NCBI GenBank assembly: GCA_905210845.1
Contig: CAJLYG010000039.1
Coordinates: 1-19,337, forward strand
Direction: 5' to 3'
DNA from: an uncultured Prevotella sp.
GTDB lineage: Bacteria; Bacteroidota; Bacteroidia; Bacteroidales; Bacteroidaceae
DNA length: 19,337 nucleotides
The notes below the pieces were generated by a model, which saw only the letters and a program-made list of their open reading frames with translations, was not told where the DNA came from and ran no database searches. Positions 1 to 7,523 of this stretch are shown here, piece by piece. The position numbers and the translations under genes are program-made. Positions within the stretch are counted from its first letter, which is position 1. Each line of letters starts with the position of its first letter.

Positions 1-24
1 AAATAAAACTTTAAGGAGGTTAAA

Positions 25-267
25 TTAGGGCTTATAAAGCACAGATTCGAGCAGGTTCACGTCAATCAATATTCCCATCCGGTCTTTCACCATATTAGGA
101 ATGTCTTCCATCAGCCGTTTTGCATTCTTGACGCCAACAACTTGTTTGTCGTCATTCACACCTATATATAATGTGCCACCCTGAGCGTTGGCAAAACCGC
201 ATATCCACTTCAGATATTCGTCGTGCCAGCTCTCCTTGTACTCTATGATTTGGCTCTCGCTTTTCAT
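25..267 (-). CDS. AlbA_2 (Schlafen-type) domain protein, N-terminal fragment
   Basis: Eighty residues match the start of AlbA_2 / Schlafen-type putative DNA- or nucleic-acid-binding proteins. The typical early E-Y-K-E motif is at residues 9-12 and the FANAQGG(T)LYIGVND core at about 25-39. Members of this family in Bacteroidota are usually several hundred residues long, with a C-terminal ATPase or winged-helix part. Here homology stops after about residue 75 (NLLES), and a short unrelated tail ends at a stop near the window edge. The gene is therefore truncated by rearrangement, or the first 40 bases come from elsewhere. It starts one base after the recombinase stop, so the two were probably co-transcribed as mobile-element cargo. 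The family call is good; the biological role is not known. Confidence 0.75.
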   Translation of the reverse strand: MKSESQIIEYKESWHDEYLKWICGFANAQGGTLYIGVNDDKQVVGVKNAKRLMEDIPNMVKDRMGILIDVNLLESVLYKP

Positions 268-268
268 A

Positions 269-829
269 TCAGATTTCGTTAATCGTTTCTCTTAATATAT
301 CGTCATCTATCTGCCGGTAACGGTTAAAAGCTCGGCTTCCCTCCACGTGACCGCTCATCTTACCAACAATGTTGGGGTCTTTGACCACCTTATAAGCAGC
401 ACCGACAAAAGCCCGTCTTGCCATATGACTGCTTGCCACATCACAGATGCGCTTAATCTCCGTCTCTCCTGTTGTCGAATTGCGCACCTGCACATTCCTT
501 GTTATGCTGCATATGAGAAGTATCTTCCTTATAGCCTCATTATATTTGTCAGGGCTGATAAATGGGAATAGTCGTCCTTTCTCGTCAGTACCCTTGTATT
601 TGTTAATGAGACTGATGGCAGTTTTTTTGAGTGGAATGCGTGGTATTATGACGCCAGCCTTTTGAGATGCAGTGCGACTAACGAAATAGCGGAAGAGATG
701 GGGATATATGAATATACCCATTTTCGAGCGAAGGTTCAAGCCATGGAAAGGCAAAAACCGAAGAAGAACCTCACTACGATGGGTTATCTTATCTTCTTTG
801 GACGATAAACTTAGTAGAATTGTTGCCAT
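269..829 (-). pseudogene. Tyrosine recombinase (phage-type integrase) with internal deletion
   Basis: The 186-residue frame joins two parts of a Bacteroidota site-specific integrase that normally has about 400 residues. Residues 1 to about 45 look like the N-terminal arm-DNA-binding domain (MATILLSLSSKEDKITHRSE opening). Residues about 48-186 are the C-terminal half of the catalytic domain, with HxxR at H135/R138, the second histidine at H161 in MSGH, and the nucleophile Y171. The core-binding SAM-like domain and the catalytic section with the first arginine are missing. The fusion point is near position 690. Without that arginine and the core-binding domain the protein should not recombine DNA, though it might still bind arm sites. 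A minus-strand TAnnTTTG element lies just upstream at 851-858. The identity is sure; that the gap is a biological deletion and not an assembly collapse is inference. Confidence 0.85.
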
Positions 830-850
830 AGAGATTGAGTCTTAATGGCA

Positions 851-858
851 CAAAGTTA
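851..858 (-). promoter_or_regulatory. Putative -7 promoter element of the recombinase
   Basis: On the minus strand this reads TAACTTTG, matching the Bacteroidota sigma-ABfr -7 consensus TAnnTTTG. It lies about 22 bp upstream of the recombinase ATG, giving a leader of roughly 15 nt. A TTTG lies further upstream, but its spacing of about 26 bp is longer than the usual 19-21, so the -33 part is weak. Confidence 0.45.
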
Positions 859-867
859 AGCAATTTT

Positions 868-886
868 TGGCGACATTCTGGCGACA
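868..886. repeat. Direct repeat pair TGGCGACA, 11 bp apart
   Basis: TGGCGACA occurs at 868-875 and again at 879-886. The 11-bp period places both on about the same face of the helix. The pair overlaps the upstream part of the recombinase promoter, which suits arm-type recombinase sites or an operator by which the recombinase controls its own gene. The repeat is seen directly; its function is inferred. Confidence 0.5.
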
Positions 887-964
887 AAGGCGTAGACAAT
901 GAGTATTTTAAATATCATTAAGAATTCAAAATTCATCCCAACTTACTGATAATTAATTCATTTT

Positions 965-982
965 CGATTTCATACGATTTCA
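965..982. repeat. Direct repeat pair CGATTTCA, 10 bp apart
   Basis: CGATTTCA occurs at 965-972 and 975-982 with a 2-bp spacer. It lies in the gene-free stretch between the recombinase and the regulator gene. It may be part of the same recombinase-binding region, but the unit is short and AT-rich, so chance cannot be excluded. Confidence 0.3.
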
Positions 983-1023
983 CTGAATTTCGGTATAATG
1001 TGCCTGTCAGGCGCACAGATAAT

Positions 1024-1058
1024 AATGTCAAATAACTGATTACCTGTTATTTGGCATT
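1024..1058. repeat. 13-bp inverted repeat (hairpin) in intergenic region
   Basis: Arms at 1024-1036 (AATGTCAAATAAC) and 1046-1058 (GTTATTTGGCATT) enclose a 9-base loop. On plus-strand RNA the single mismatch becomes a G-U wobble, giving a 13-bp stem followed by only a short U run. It could be a weak terminator, or structure inside an attachment region. It lies about 260 bp past the stop of the hybrid regulator, but the U-tract needed for a minus-strand terminator is missing. Confidence 0.4.
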
Positions 1059-1133
1059 TTAACTTTAAAAATTATACGCTATCTCTGTGTCAAGATACGT
1101 CTCACTGGACGAAAGAAGCTTAGATGTCGAGAT

Positions 1134-1151
1134 AAATTCTCTCGAGAATTT
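1134..1151. repeat. Perfect 8-bp palindrome around a 2-bp centre
   Basis: AAATTCTC and GAGAATTT flank a TC centre, making an 18-bp near-perfect palindrome. It lies 22 bp before the GTCAACCT repeat array. The symmetry suits a protein dimer site or a recombination core, but no partner is known. Confidence 0.35.
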
Positions 1152-1172
1152 AGCAAAAGATGTGCTTTTCCT

Positions 1173-1253
1173 GTCAACCTTATGTCAACCTTTGTCAACC
1201 TAAAAACAGGTTACAAGCCCGATGCACAAAGGGTTTTGACAACCTGTCAACCT
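1173..1253. repeat. GTCAACCT direct-repeat array
   Basis: GTCAACCT occurs exactly at 1173-1180, 1184-1191, 1194-1201 and 1246-1253. A one-base variant, GACAACCT, abuts the last copy at 1238-1245. The first three are 10-11 bp apart, so they sit on about the same helical face; a 36-bp gap follows, then the last pair. Such phased octamers in a gene-free stretch beside a tyrosine recombinase resemble arm-type integrase sites of Bacteroidota elements. They are too short and too close to be a CRISPR array. Apart from the repeats listed separately, I see no gene or RNA in the 830-1317 stretch. Confidence 0.6.
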
Positions 1254-1317
1254 ATTATATAAAAAAATCTCCAGTACATAGAAAGGAAAGCGAAAGCAAG
1301 CTTATTACTCATGACTA

Positions 1318-4300
1318 TCACATATTCTGCAAATATTGCTTCGGTGCCATATTCATCCTTGCCTTAAACGCTGCGCGGAAACTACGTATATCGTTAAAGC
1401 CACATTCTTCGGCAACTTTCGTTATATTCGTTTCGCCCTGGTTAAATAACTGGATTGACATATGTATCCGATAATCATTGATAAAGTCAATGACAGATTT
1501 CCCGGTAATATTCTTCACCCGTTTGTACAAGGCAGAGTGGCTCATGTTCAACGTCTTAGCCAATAGAGTCACATCAAAGCTATCATTTGAAAGATTAGCC
1601 ATAACAACATCCTTTAATTTCATGATAAACTTCTTGTCTTCCACGGAGCAATGCGAGTCATCAAAGATCCCACTATCCGTGCCAATAGCCTTTTTTTGTG
1701 CAACTCTTATCAGCAAGGCATGAATACGGGCTTTTAAATATCGCAATGAAACGGGTTTCATGATATAGGCATCGGCACCATATTCATAGGCAGACAACTT
1801 ATCTTCGTCAAGGATTTTTGCAGTAAACATAATAACTGGGAGATCCACAAATCTGGGTTCCTTTCTCAATTGCTGCAAGAATTCGAAACCATTCATCACC
1901 GGCATCATGACATCGCAGATGATCAAATCCGGCAAATGTTCCAAAGCCATCTCTAATCCCTGTTTACCATCATCGGCTTTGATGATGCGGTATTCTGTCG
2001 ACAGATACCTCTCCAACAAGTCTTGTGTCTCTTTTTCATCGTCGATGATCAGTATTAAATGCGATGCCGCAGGCGTCTGCAAGATTCTCGTGGGAAGAGT
2101 ATTGTCAGTGATTTCCACATTCTCCTCAACGTCCTCTATCGTTTTTTCTTCCGTCATATCCACATCCTGCACAGGTATCGTGAAGGAGAAGTCGGAGCCT
2201 TTACCATAGATGCTTTCCACATGTATATCACCATCCATAACCTTGACAAGCTCTTTCACGAAAGCCAATCCAAGCCCATCTCCTTTAGTGCGCCTAGCAC
2301 TGTCAGAACGAAAATACCGATTGAAAATCTTTCCGATATCTTCTGACTTGATACCCATCCCTGTATCGGCGACGTCAAACAGCAAGCGACCTTCCTCCCA
2401 TGAGATATTTAATGATATGCTGCCACCAACCGGTGTATATTTGAAAGCATTTGAAACGAGATTAGAAAGAATGAGTTCTACCTTCTCATGGTCGAAATCC
2501 ACCTTGAGGGCATGATAAGGAGTATTTAAACTAAAACTAATGTCTTTCTGATGGCATAATGCCTCATAGTCAACTGCCAATTTCCTGCAAAACTCGATAA
2601 CATCACCATTCTCTTTGCGTAATGCTAACACTTCTGTATTCAGTTTCCTTATATCAACAATACGATTGATAAGGAGGTTAAGCCGTTGGACATTCTTGTA
2701 TATCTTCTCTAAATAGCTGTATGGCACCTGAACCGGTCGTTTACTTGACTGTAGCAATTCTTCAATGGGTGCCGCGATAAGGAACATAGGCGTACGCAGT
2801 TCGTGGGTAATGCCTGAGAAGAAATTCATCTTCTCTTCTTCCAGGCGATCCTTCATTTTCCTCTCCAGTTCCCGTCTCCTTCTTGCTATCTTTTTCTTCT
2901 GCTCTCGAAAATAATATTTCAATACTGCATAGATTGCTGTCACCATCAGCAACAGCCACAGGATATCTGCCCACAACGTATTCCACCACGGATGACGAAC
3001 GACAATCGCGAGTGCCGATGGCTCACTACTCCAATTACCGCTCTCATCAGTAGCCTTTACCAAGAAGATGTATTTTCCTGGTGGCACATTCGTATAGGAT
3101 ACACGGCGTAAATGCTCAACTGGCTTCCACTGTATGTCAAAATTCTCAAGTTTACATTTGACCTTTACCCTCGACGAGGTAAGAGCCGTAGGTATAGAAA
3201 AAGAGACGTCAAAGAAATTTTGATCATATTTCAAGCTGATCTTCCTGCTATTATTTGTAAGAGGAAGCACTACGCCACCATTGATAAGCGTTATTGCATC
3301 AAAGTACACTTTATTGCTCTTCTGCATCGTGATAATCTCATCCGGGTTAAAGCCAACCAATCCATCTGTACCGCCAAAATACATGTCCCGACCATTATAA
3401 TAGCACGAGTTGTCACAATACTGCAAGATTCCGATATGATCATCTTTACCAAAATAGGTAAAAGATTTCTTGTGCGGATCCATACGGAACAGCCCTCTCT
3501 CTGTACCCAACCATAAATTCCGTTTCCTATCCATGGCAATGCTTACCACATGGGTGTCGGAGAGTCCAGACGACTGACCATAGTAATGGATGAGAAGACT
3601 CTGCGTATCAAGCATGCCAAACCTGCCATTTACACTGAACCAAATACGGTTACTGTGATCCACGAACATTGCCTCTACATTGTCGCCACCTCTAAACCCA
3701 TGGATATGCTTGAGGATCTTACCTTGCCTACTAACTTGAAAAATGCCCTGGTCAGAGCTCATCCACACAGTATTGTTTCGGAAGCAAATAGAATTGACCC
3801 TTTCTGAAGCGATGCCATTTATTGCCCGGAAAATTCCTGCATGCTTATCATAGATGCCAGCATAGCGACCCACGACCCACAAATGATCATTGTCAACATT
3901 CAATATTTGCCATATATTATTATAAGGCAAGCCTTTAGGATTATAGATAGGAACATCCTGCACTTGGCGGGTGGAGAAAGAATAGCGATATAATCCTTTG
4001 CCATAAATGGCCATCCAAAGGTAATTCTTGTCTGCAGAGAGCGACAAGACATTGTCACCTGGCAGATTTCCCCTTTTCGTACTCAGTACCTCTAACCGTT
4101 TCGCCCTTTTGTCATAAATATTGAGCCCACCCCCATCAGTTCCCACATAAACAATTCCCTTCCTTTCCAACACTGCGGTGACAACATTGCTGGAAAGATG
4201 ATTATCAGCAAGCGAGAGTGATCGGAAGGTATTGTATCGCTTCGTCAAGATATTAACGCCCCCGCGATAGGTTCCTATCCATAAGTTATGCTCATTATCT

Positions 4301-5199
4301 ACCAACAGGGAATGTATTGCATCACTGCTGATCGAACTGTTTTGAGGAGTATAAGTCTGAAATTTGCCATTCCTGAGGATTGTCAAGCCCTCACAATCCG
4401 TGGCGAAGACTGTCGCCCCATCAAAATCCACGACTTCCTTTAAACTTGATGGCACATACGTTGCTACGGGTATCAACTGAAGATGGCGGTCTATCCTGAA
4501 AGCCAGACTGGGCGTATTGATTCCGAACCCAGCATAAACCAGGTTTTGCTTTTCACTAAAATATAAGGCATATTCATCATTCTGCTTCTCTTTAAGCTGA
4601 ATGGCTATAGTACTTACGACTTTACGCTTCATCAGGTCATAGATCCATAAATTCTTGCTGGACATCATCAATACCCAATGGGACTTATATGCAGCTATGG
4701 CACCTATCTTGACATGATATGAAGGAAAGCAATTGGCAAAGTCGTACTTGCTTTTTTGGATAAAGACATTGCCAGAGGCTGTTAATGCGATCAATTGTCC
4801 CTGGACATGAATGAGTTGAAGGAAACTTTCTTGAATAGCCTTCCCGCCCGAACAGGCATGGTGGAATCTACCATCATCAAAAGAAAGGAAATCAAGCCCC
4901 CTGACTGTCCCAGCCCATATCCCATTTCTGTCAGGACATAGGGATTCTATATGGCTATCGGACAAAGACTGTTCATCGCCTTTCACATTTTTATATGTAA
5001 TGAAACTGACTCCATCATAACGGCACAAGCCATTGAATGTACCCATCCAAATAAATCCTCGACGATCTTGCACCAATGCCTTGACTGTACTATTAGGCAT
5101 GCCGTCCTGAACCCCTATGTGTTTGAAATACTGGGCACAAGACGGCATAGCCATCAAGAAAAGCGCGATGGACATCAAGATGTAGAACCTTCTGATCAT
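1318..5199 (-). CDS. Hybrid two-component system sensor/regulator (HTCS) of the glycan-utilisation locus
   Basis: This 1293-residue protein fuses sensor kinase and response regulator in one chain, as in Bacteroidota HTCS regulators. A signal peptide is at about 1-22. A periplasmic two-component-regulator propeller follows, with repeats of the G-x-I-W-x-G-T type, then a Y_Y_Y domain (about 668-735) and one membrane helix (about 743-765). The HisKA box has H799 in FSGITHELRTP. The ATPase domain shows NLVSNAFKYTP, DTGMGI and GDGLGLAFVKEL. The receiver has an LIIDDE start, phospho-acceptor D1096 and lysine in MKPVS. The last roughly 100 residues are an AraC-type DNA-binding domain. All key residues are present, so it should be active. 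By family knowledge the propeller binds a glycan breakdown product and the AraC domain activates the adjacent locus. It starts 67 bp past the DUF5703 gene and has a likely promoter of its own. Confidence 0.95.
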   Translation of the reverse strand: MIRRFYILMSIALFLMAMPSCAQYFKHIGVQDGMPNSTVKALVQDRRGFIWMGTFNGLCRYDGVSFITYKNVKGDEQSLSDSHIESLCPDRNGIWAGTVRGLDFLSFDDGRFHHACSGGKAIQESFLQLIHVQGQLIALTASGNVFIQKSKYDFANCFPSYHVKIGAIAAYKSHWVLMMSSKNLWIYDLMKRKVVSTIAIQLKEKQNDEYALYFSEKQNLVYAGFGINTPSLAFRIDRHLQLIPVATYVPSSLKEVVDFDGATVFATDCEGLTILRNGKFQTYTPQNSSISSDAIHSLLVDNEHNLWIGTYRGGVNILTKRYNTFRSLSLADNHLSSNVVTAVLERKGIVYVGTDGGGLNIYDKRAKRLEVLSTKRGNLPGDNVLSLSADKNYLWMAIYGKGLYRYSFSTRQVQDVPIYNPKGLPYNNIWQILNVDNDHLWVVGRYAGIYDKHAGIFRAINGIASERVNSICFRNNTVWMSSDQGIFQVSRQGKILKHIHGFRGGDNVEAMFVDHSNRIWFSVNGRFGMLDTQSLLIHYYGQSSGLSDTHVVSIAMDRKRNLWLGTERGLFRMDPHKKSFTYFGKDDHIGILQYCDNSCYYNGRDMYFGGTDGLVGFNPDEIITMQKSNKVYFDAITLINGGVVLPLTNNSRKISLKYDQNFFDVSFSIPTALTSSRVKVKCKLENFDIQWKPVEHLRRVSYTNVPPGKYIFLVKATDESGNWSSEPSALAIVVRHPWWNTLWADILWLLLMVTAIYAVLKYYFREQKKKIARRRRELERKMKDRLEEEKMNFFSGITHELRTPMFLIAAPIEELLQSSKRPVQVPYSYLEKIYKNVQRLNLLINRIVDIRKLNTEVLALRKENGDVIEFCRKLAVDYEALCHQKDISFSLNTPYHALKVDFDHEKVELILSNLVSNAFKYTPVGGSISLNISWEEGRLLFDVADTGMGIKSEDIGKIFNRYFRSDSARRTKGDGLGLAFVKELVKVMDGDIHVESIYGKGSDFSFTIPVQDVDMTEEKTIEDVEENVEITDNTLPTRILQTPAASHLILIIDDEKETQDLLERYLSTEYRIIKADDGKQGLEMALEHLPDLIICDVMMPVMNGFEFLQQLRKEPRFVDLPVIMFTAKILDEDKLSAYEYGADAYIMKPVSLRYLKARIHALLIRVAQKKAIGTDSGIFDDSHCSVEDKKFIMKLKDVVMANLSNDSFDVTLLAKTLNMSHSALYKRVKNITGKSVIDFINDYRIHMSIQLFNQGETNITKVAEECGFNDIRSFRAAFKARMNMAPKQYLQNM

Positions 5200-5217
5200 G
5201 TTTCACTCATTTTCTTG

Positions 5218-5225
5218 CAAAAATA
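5218..5225 (-). promoter_or_regulatory. Putative -7 promoter element of the hybrid regulator
   Basis: The minus strand reads TATTTTTG, matching TAnnTTTG, about 18 bp before the regulator ATG. It would give a very short leader. No convincing -33 TTTG is seen at the usual spacing. The AT-rich setting makes a chance match possible, but separate low-level expression of an HTCS is usual. Confidence 0.35.
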
Positions 5226-5266
5226 CAAAAAAATATAAAGCACGGAGAATAATCGTGCATGAAACT

Positions 5267-6409
5267 TCAGAGACCCACCCTTATATCCTTTTCCTTTTTT
5301 TTCGGAGTAACATCAAGTTTCACTATCTTTCCTCTCTCCAAGGTTGCCTCAACGGTAGTATTACCCGAGGCGTGCAACTTAAAGTGAACATTCCACTGCT
5401 TTGGCCAGGCAGGAAAAAGATAGATCTTTCCTTCGGCTTCTTGCATAAGCATCTCTTGAAGGCCTATCTGACCACTTCCTCCCCAATTATGGTCAGGTGT
5501 CCAGTCATGGCCAGGGCCCCAAAAAGCAGTAAAGCGATAGGGACCGTCCGAAAGCTTATATTTCAAATATTCAGCAGCGACCTCTGTCTGTCCAAGACAT
5601 GCCGCCCAAATATTCGTCTGTTCCCAACTAACATATCCCTTGAACTTTTTTACATACGGATCATATTTCCAAGTATTGAAGGCTATATTAAGGTTGGGCT
5701 TTCCTATTCCATAAATTCTCCATGGGAAAATAGGATAGAGATGTGTGGACTCTGAGCCGTTGATACGCGACCATACAACAGCTGGCGCCAATACTTGATG
5801 GCCATCAACCTCACGATAGTTAAGAGGGGGCAAGCTCTTGAGAAACCTTTCATCGTGGGCGATTGACGTCGTGTCCCCACCTTGCTTCTTCTCATAGTCG
5901 ATCAGGTGCCTCGTCACTGTCATTAACCCAGCGATTGTCGAGGTGGAATTGTAAGCCATCTTGAAGGTCTCTGCTCCTGAGCCAGGATAGAGGATGAGTT
6001 TGCCATTCTCATCGGTCTCCCTAATCCCCCGCATACGTGCTAAATATCGGTAATGCTCGTCAAAAAAATCCAGCGACGAACGTACCAAAGGGATATATTC
6101 GGCTATATCCATACCCGTGTATCGATTGGCTTCAAAAGCCATCTCACAAAATTCCAACACGGTGTCCCAAGTATATTCCAGCCAAGCGTTATATTGTAAA
6201 CCCTTATCGAAATAGCTTGGACGGTCCTTCCCATATTCATCATACTCTGGCAACCCGAAATTTTCTATCTGCTCTGTGAAGCAGGCACCATGATGATGCC
6301 AATACACTTGGCTACTCAACTCTGCATTACGTAATATGCGCTTATAGAAATCGAGCTGTTGTCGCATGATGTCTTCGTCGCCGCTCTTCAGCATGGGCCA
6401 ATAGAGCAA
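5267..6409 (-). CDS. DUF5703-family putative glycoside hydrolase, C-terminal fragment
   Basis: This is the second part of the gene that begins at 7520, separated from it by a frameshift near 6434-6443. Read upstream of its nominal TTG start, the frame continues through a plausible GGGTHTAQNQRLLYWP stretch that links it to the N-terminal part. The sequence is rich in aromatic residues (YWHHHGACF, WPKQWNVHF) and has the alpha-helical repeat feel of six-hairpin glycosidases. Conserved-looking acidic and glycine motifs include GSGAETFKMAYN and GPGHDWTPDHNWGG. The tail (QEMLMQ... IYLFPAWP) resembles the end of GH95-like enzymes. The catalytic residues cannot be named from sequence alone. The stop is followed by the regulator gene after 67 bp. 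Confidence 0.7.
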   Translation of the reverse strand: MLYWPMLKSGDEDIMRQQLDFYKRILRNAELSSQVYWHHHGACFTEQIENFGLPEYDEYGKDRPSYFDKGLQYNAWLEYTWDTVLEFCEMAFEANRYTGMDIAEYIPLVRSSLDFFDEHYRYLARMRGIRETDENGKLILYPGSGAETFKMAYNSTSTIAGLMTVTRHLIDYEKKQGGDTTSIAHDERFLKSLPPLNYREVDGHQVLAPAVVWSRINGSESTHLYPIFPWRIYGIGKPNLNIAFNTWKYDPYVKKFKGYVSWEQTNIWAACLGQTEVAAEYLKYKLSDGPYRFTAFWGPGHDWTPDHNWGGSGQIGLQEMLMQEAEGKIYLFPAWPKQWNVHFKLHASGNTTVEATLERGKIVKLDVTPKKKEKDIRVGL

Positions 6410-7520
6410 TCGCTGGTTCTGCGCCGTATGTGTCCCCCCGCCAACGGCGATAGTCAGGAGTGAAGGGAAAATCCTTGCCCACTAAAATCGGATCAAAGCA
6501 GAAGAGTCCTCCATTAAACTTTGTTGGCCACGGACTCATGGAATTACAGCCCATCATGTATCTGAACAATGTATAGTTGCGAGTATACTCAGCACTCTCT
6601 CCGTCACTTTCAATGAAGCTACGCAGCCAATATGCATTCCACCAACGGCGTGAGGCTTTACGGTCTTTCACAAGGTCAACATCATGCTCAATACGGTCCA
6701 GTTCATCCAGCCATGCGGTCTTAGAGCCTTGCAAGGTTGCTAAAACAATCTGAAAATGGAATTCACGTCCCGGCTTTCTCGCCGCGTAGTGCCATGCTTG
6801 ATAGTCTGTTGACTGATATTTACCCTTGGAAGTCCCCTTGAACACGAGGTTATCTCCCGACAATTTCCCTCCGAATATCAAACCGCCTAAAGGATTATAC
6901 ATCTGAGGCTTGACTGCAAGCAAGCCCTGTTGCCTGACTGTAGCATCAAAAACCGTGCTGTCTGCATTGTGGTGAAAGAATATAATGCTGGATTTCCCTG
7001 TATCTACTGTGTCGCATAAAGTCTTAGCTCCTTCAGGCACTCCGAACTTGTAAGATGTCTGAAAGCTTTCCGACTGACGAATCGGTCGGTCGAAATATCG
7101 CCAGTTCTCGTATATCATCTCCACCCTCAAGTTTTTCTTTCCATGTACTTCAACATGTGCGACAGGATGGTATACATCCGCCCATATCGTCACCAACGTC
7201 TCTCCATCTGTGATCGTCAGATACCCGTCGTTAACGTGCAAAGTCTGTCTGAACTTGTCGATATGAATACCTGGTTCCAGTTTTATTCTGAACCTGCCCT
7301 GCTTCAACAGGGTGTTGAGCTCGTCAAACGAACCACTTCTACAAAGGTAAAATAAGATATCTCCGTTTTCCACCCACACATTCATCCCAATGCTGCCTCC
7401 TCCGACAGGCATGGAGCCTGAGGAATTAGAACTGGGGGTACGCCAGACGACATCTGCTGGCGCACCCTTAACGGCAAGAACAATGAGGGAAAAAATCCAA
7501 AATATGATTTTCCTTTTCAT
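6342..7520 (-). CDS. DUF5703-family putative glycoside hydrolase, N-terminal fragment (frameshifted)
   Basis: The protein opens with a signal peptide (about 1-19) followed by the DUF5703 N-terminal domain: VVWRTPSSNSSGSMPVGGGS, then IGMNVWVENGDILFYLCRSG and FDELNTLLKQGR. Members have about 750 residues and are usually encoded in Bacteroidota carbohydrate loci; they are presumed glycosidases with an alpha/alpha barrel. Homology holds to TPDYRRW (about residue 360). After that the frame drifts into an arginine/histidine-rich tail and stops, while the proper continuation lies in another frame from about 6433. The net shift is one extra base or two missing bases beside a run of six C (6434-6439). 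Corrected, the gene spans 7520 to 5267, about 750 residues. It starts 3 bp after the fn3 lipoprotein stop, so it is translationally linked to it. Confidence 0.72.
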   Translation of the reverse strand: MKRKIIFWIFSLIVLAVKGAPADVVWRTPSSNSSGSMPVGGGSIGMNVWVENGDILFYLCRSGSFDELNTLLKQGRFRIKLEPGIHIDKFRQTLHVNDGYLTITDGETLVTIWADVYHPVAHVEVHGKKNLRVEMIYENWRYFDRPIRQSESFQTSYKFGVPEGAKTLCDTVDTGKSSIIFFHHNADSTVFDATVRQQGLLAVKPQMYNPLGGLIFGGKLSGDNLVFKGTSKGKYQSTDYQAWHYAARKPGREFHFQIVLATLQGSKTAWLDELDRIEHDVDLVKDRKASRRWWNAYWLRSFIESDGESAEYTRNYTLFRYMMGCNSMSPWPTKFNGGLFCFDPILVGKDFPFTPDYRRWRGDTYGAEPAIALLAHAEERRRRHHATTARFL

Positions 7521-7523
7521 ATA

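Noticed and set aside
1173..1253. CRISPR array
   Set aside because: The repeat unit is only 8 bp with 2-3 bp or irregular gaps, and there are no spacers or cas genes.
830..1317. tRNA gene as attachment target beside the recombinase
   Set aside because: I found no cloverleaf, T-loop GTTCGA-type motif or CCA-like end in this stretch.
1160..1474. Plus-strand frame of 104 codons over the repeat array and the end of the regulator gene
   Set aside because: It overlaps the conserved AraC domain antisense, has no ribosome site or domain, and is partly made of the repeats themselves.
1478..5240. Many plus-strand frames of 70-185 codons opposite the HTCS gene and into the gap upstream of it
   Set aside because: They are antisense shadows of a gene with complete domain evidence, and none resembles a known protein.
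5198..5755. 185-codon plus-strand frame antisense to the DUF5703 C-terminal part
   Set aside because: The opposite strand has clear glycosidase-like sequence and operon context; this frame has no recognisable domain.
5267..7520. Assignment as GH95 alpha-L-fucosidase
   Set aside because: The C-terminal end looks GH95-like, but the N-terminus lacks the GH95 opening and matches the DUF5703 domain.
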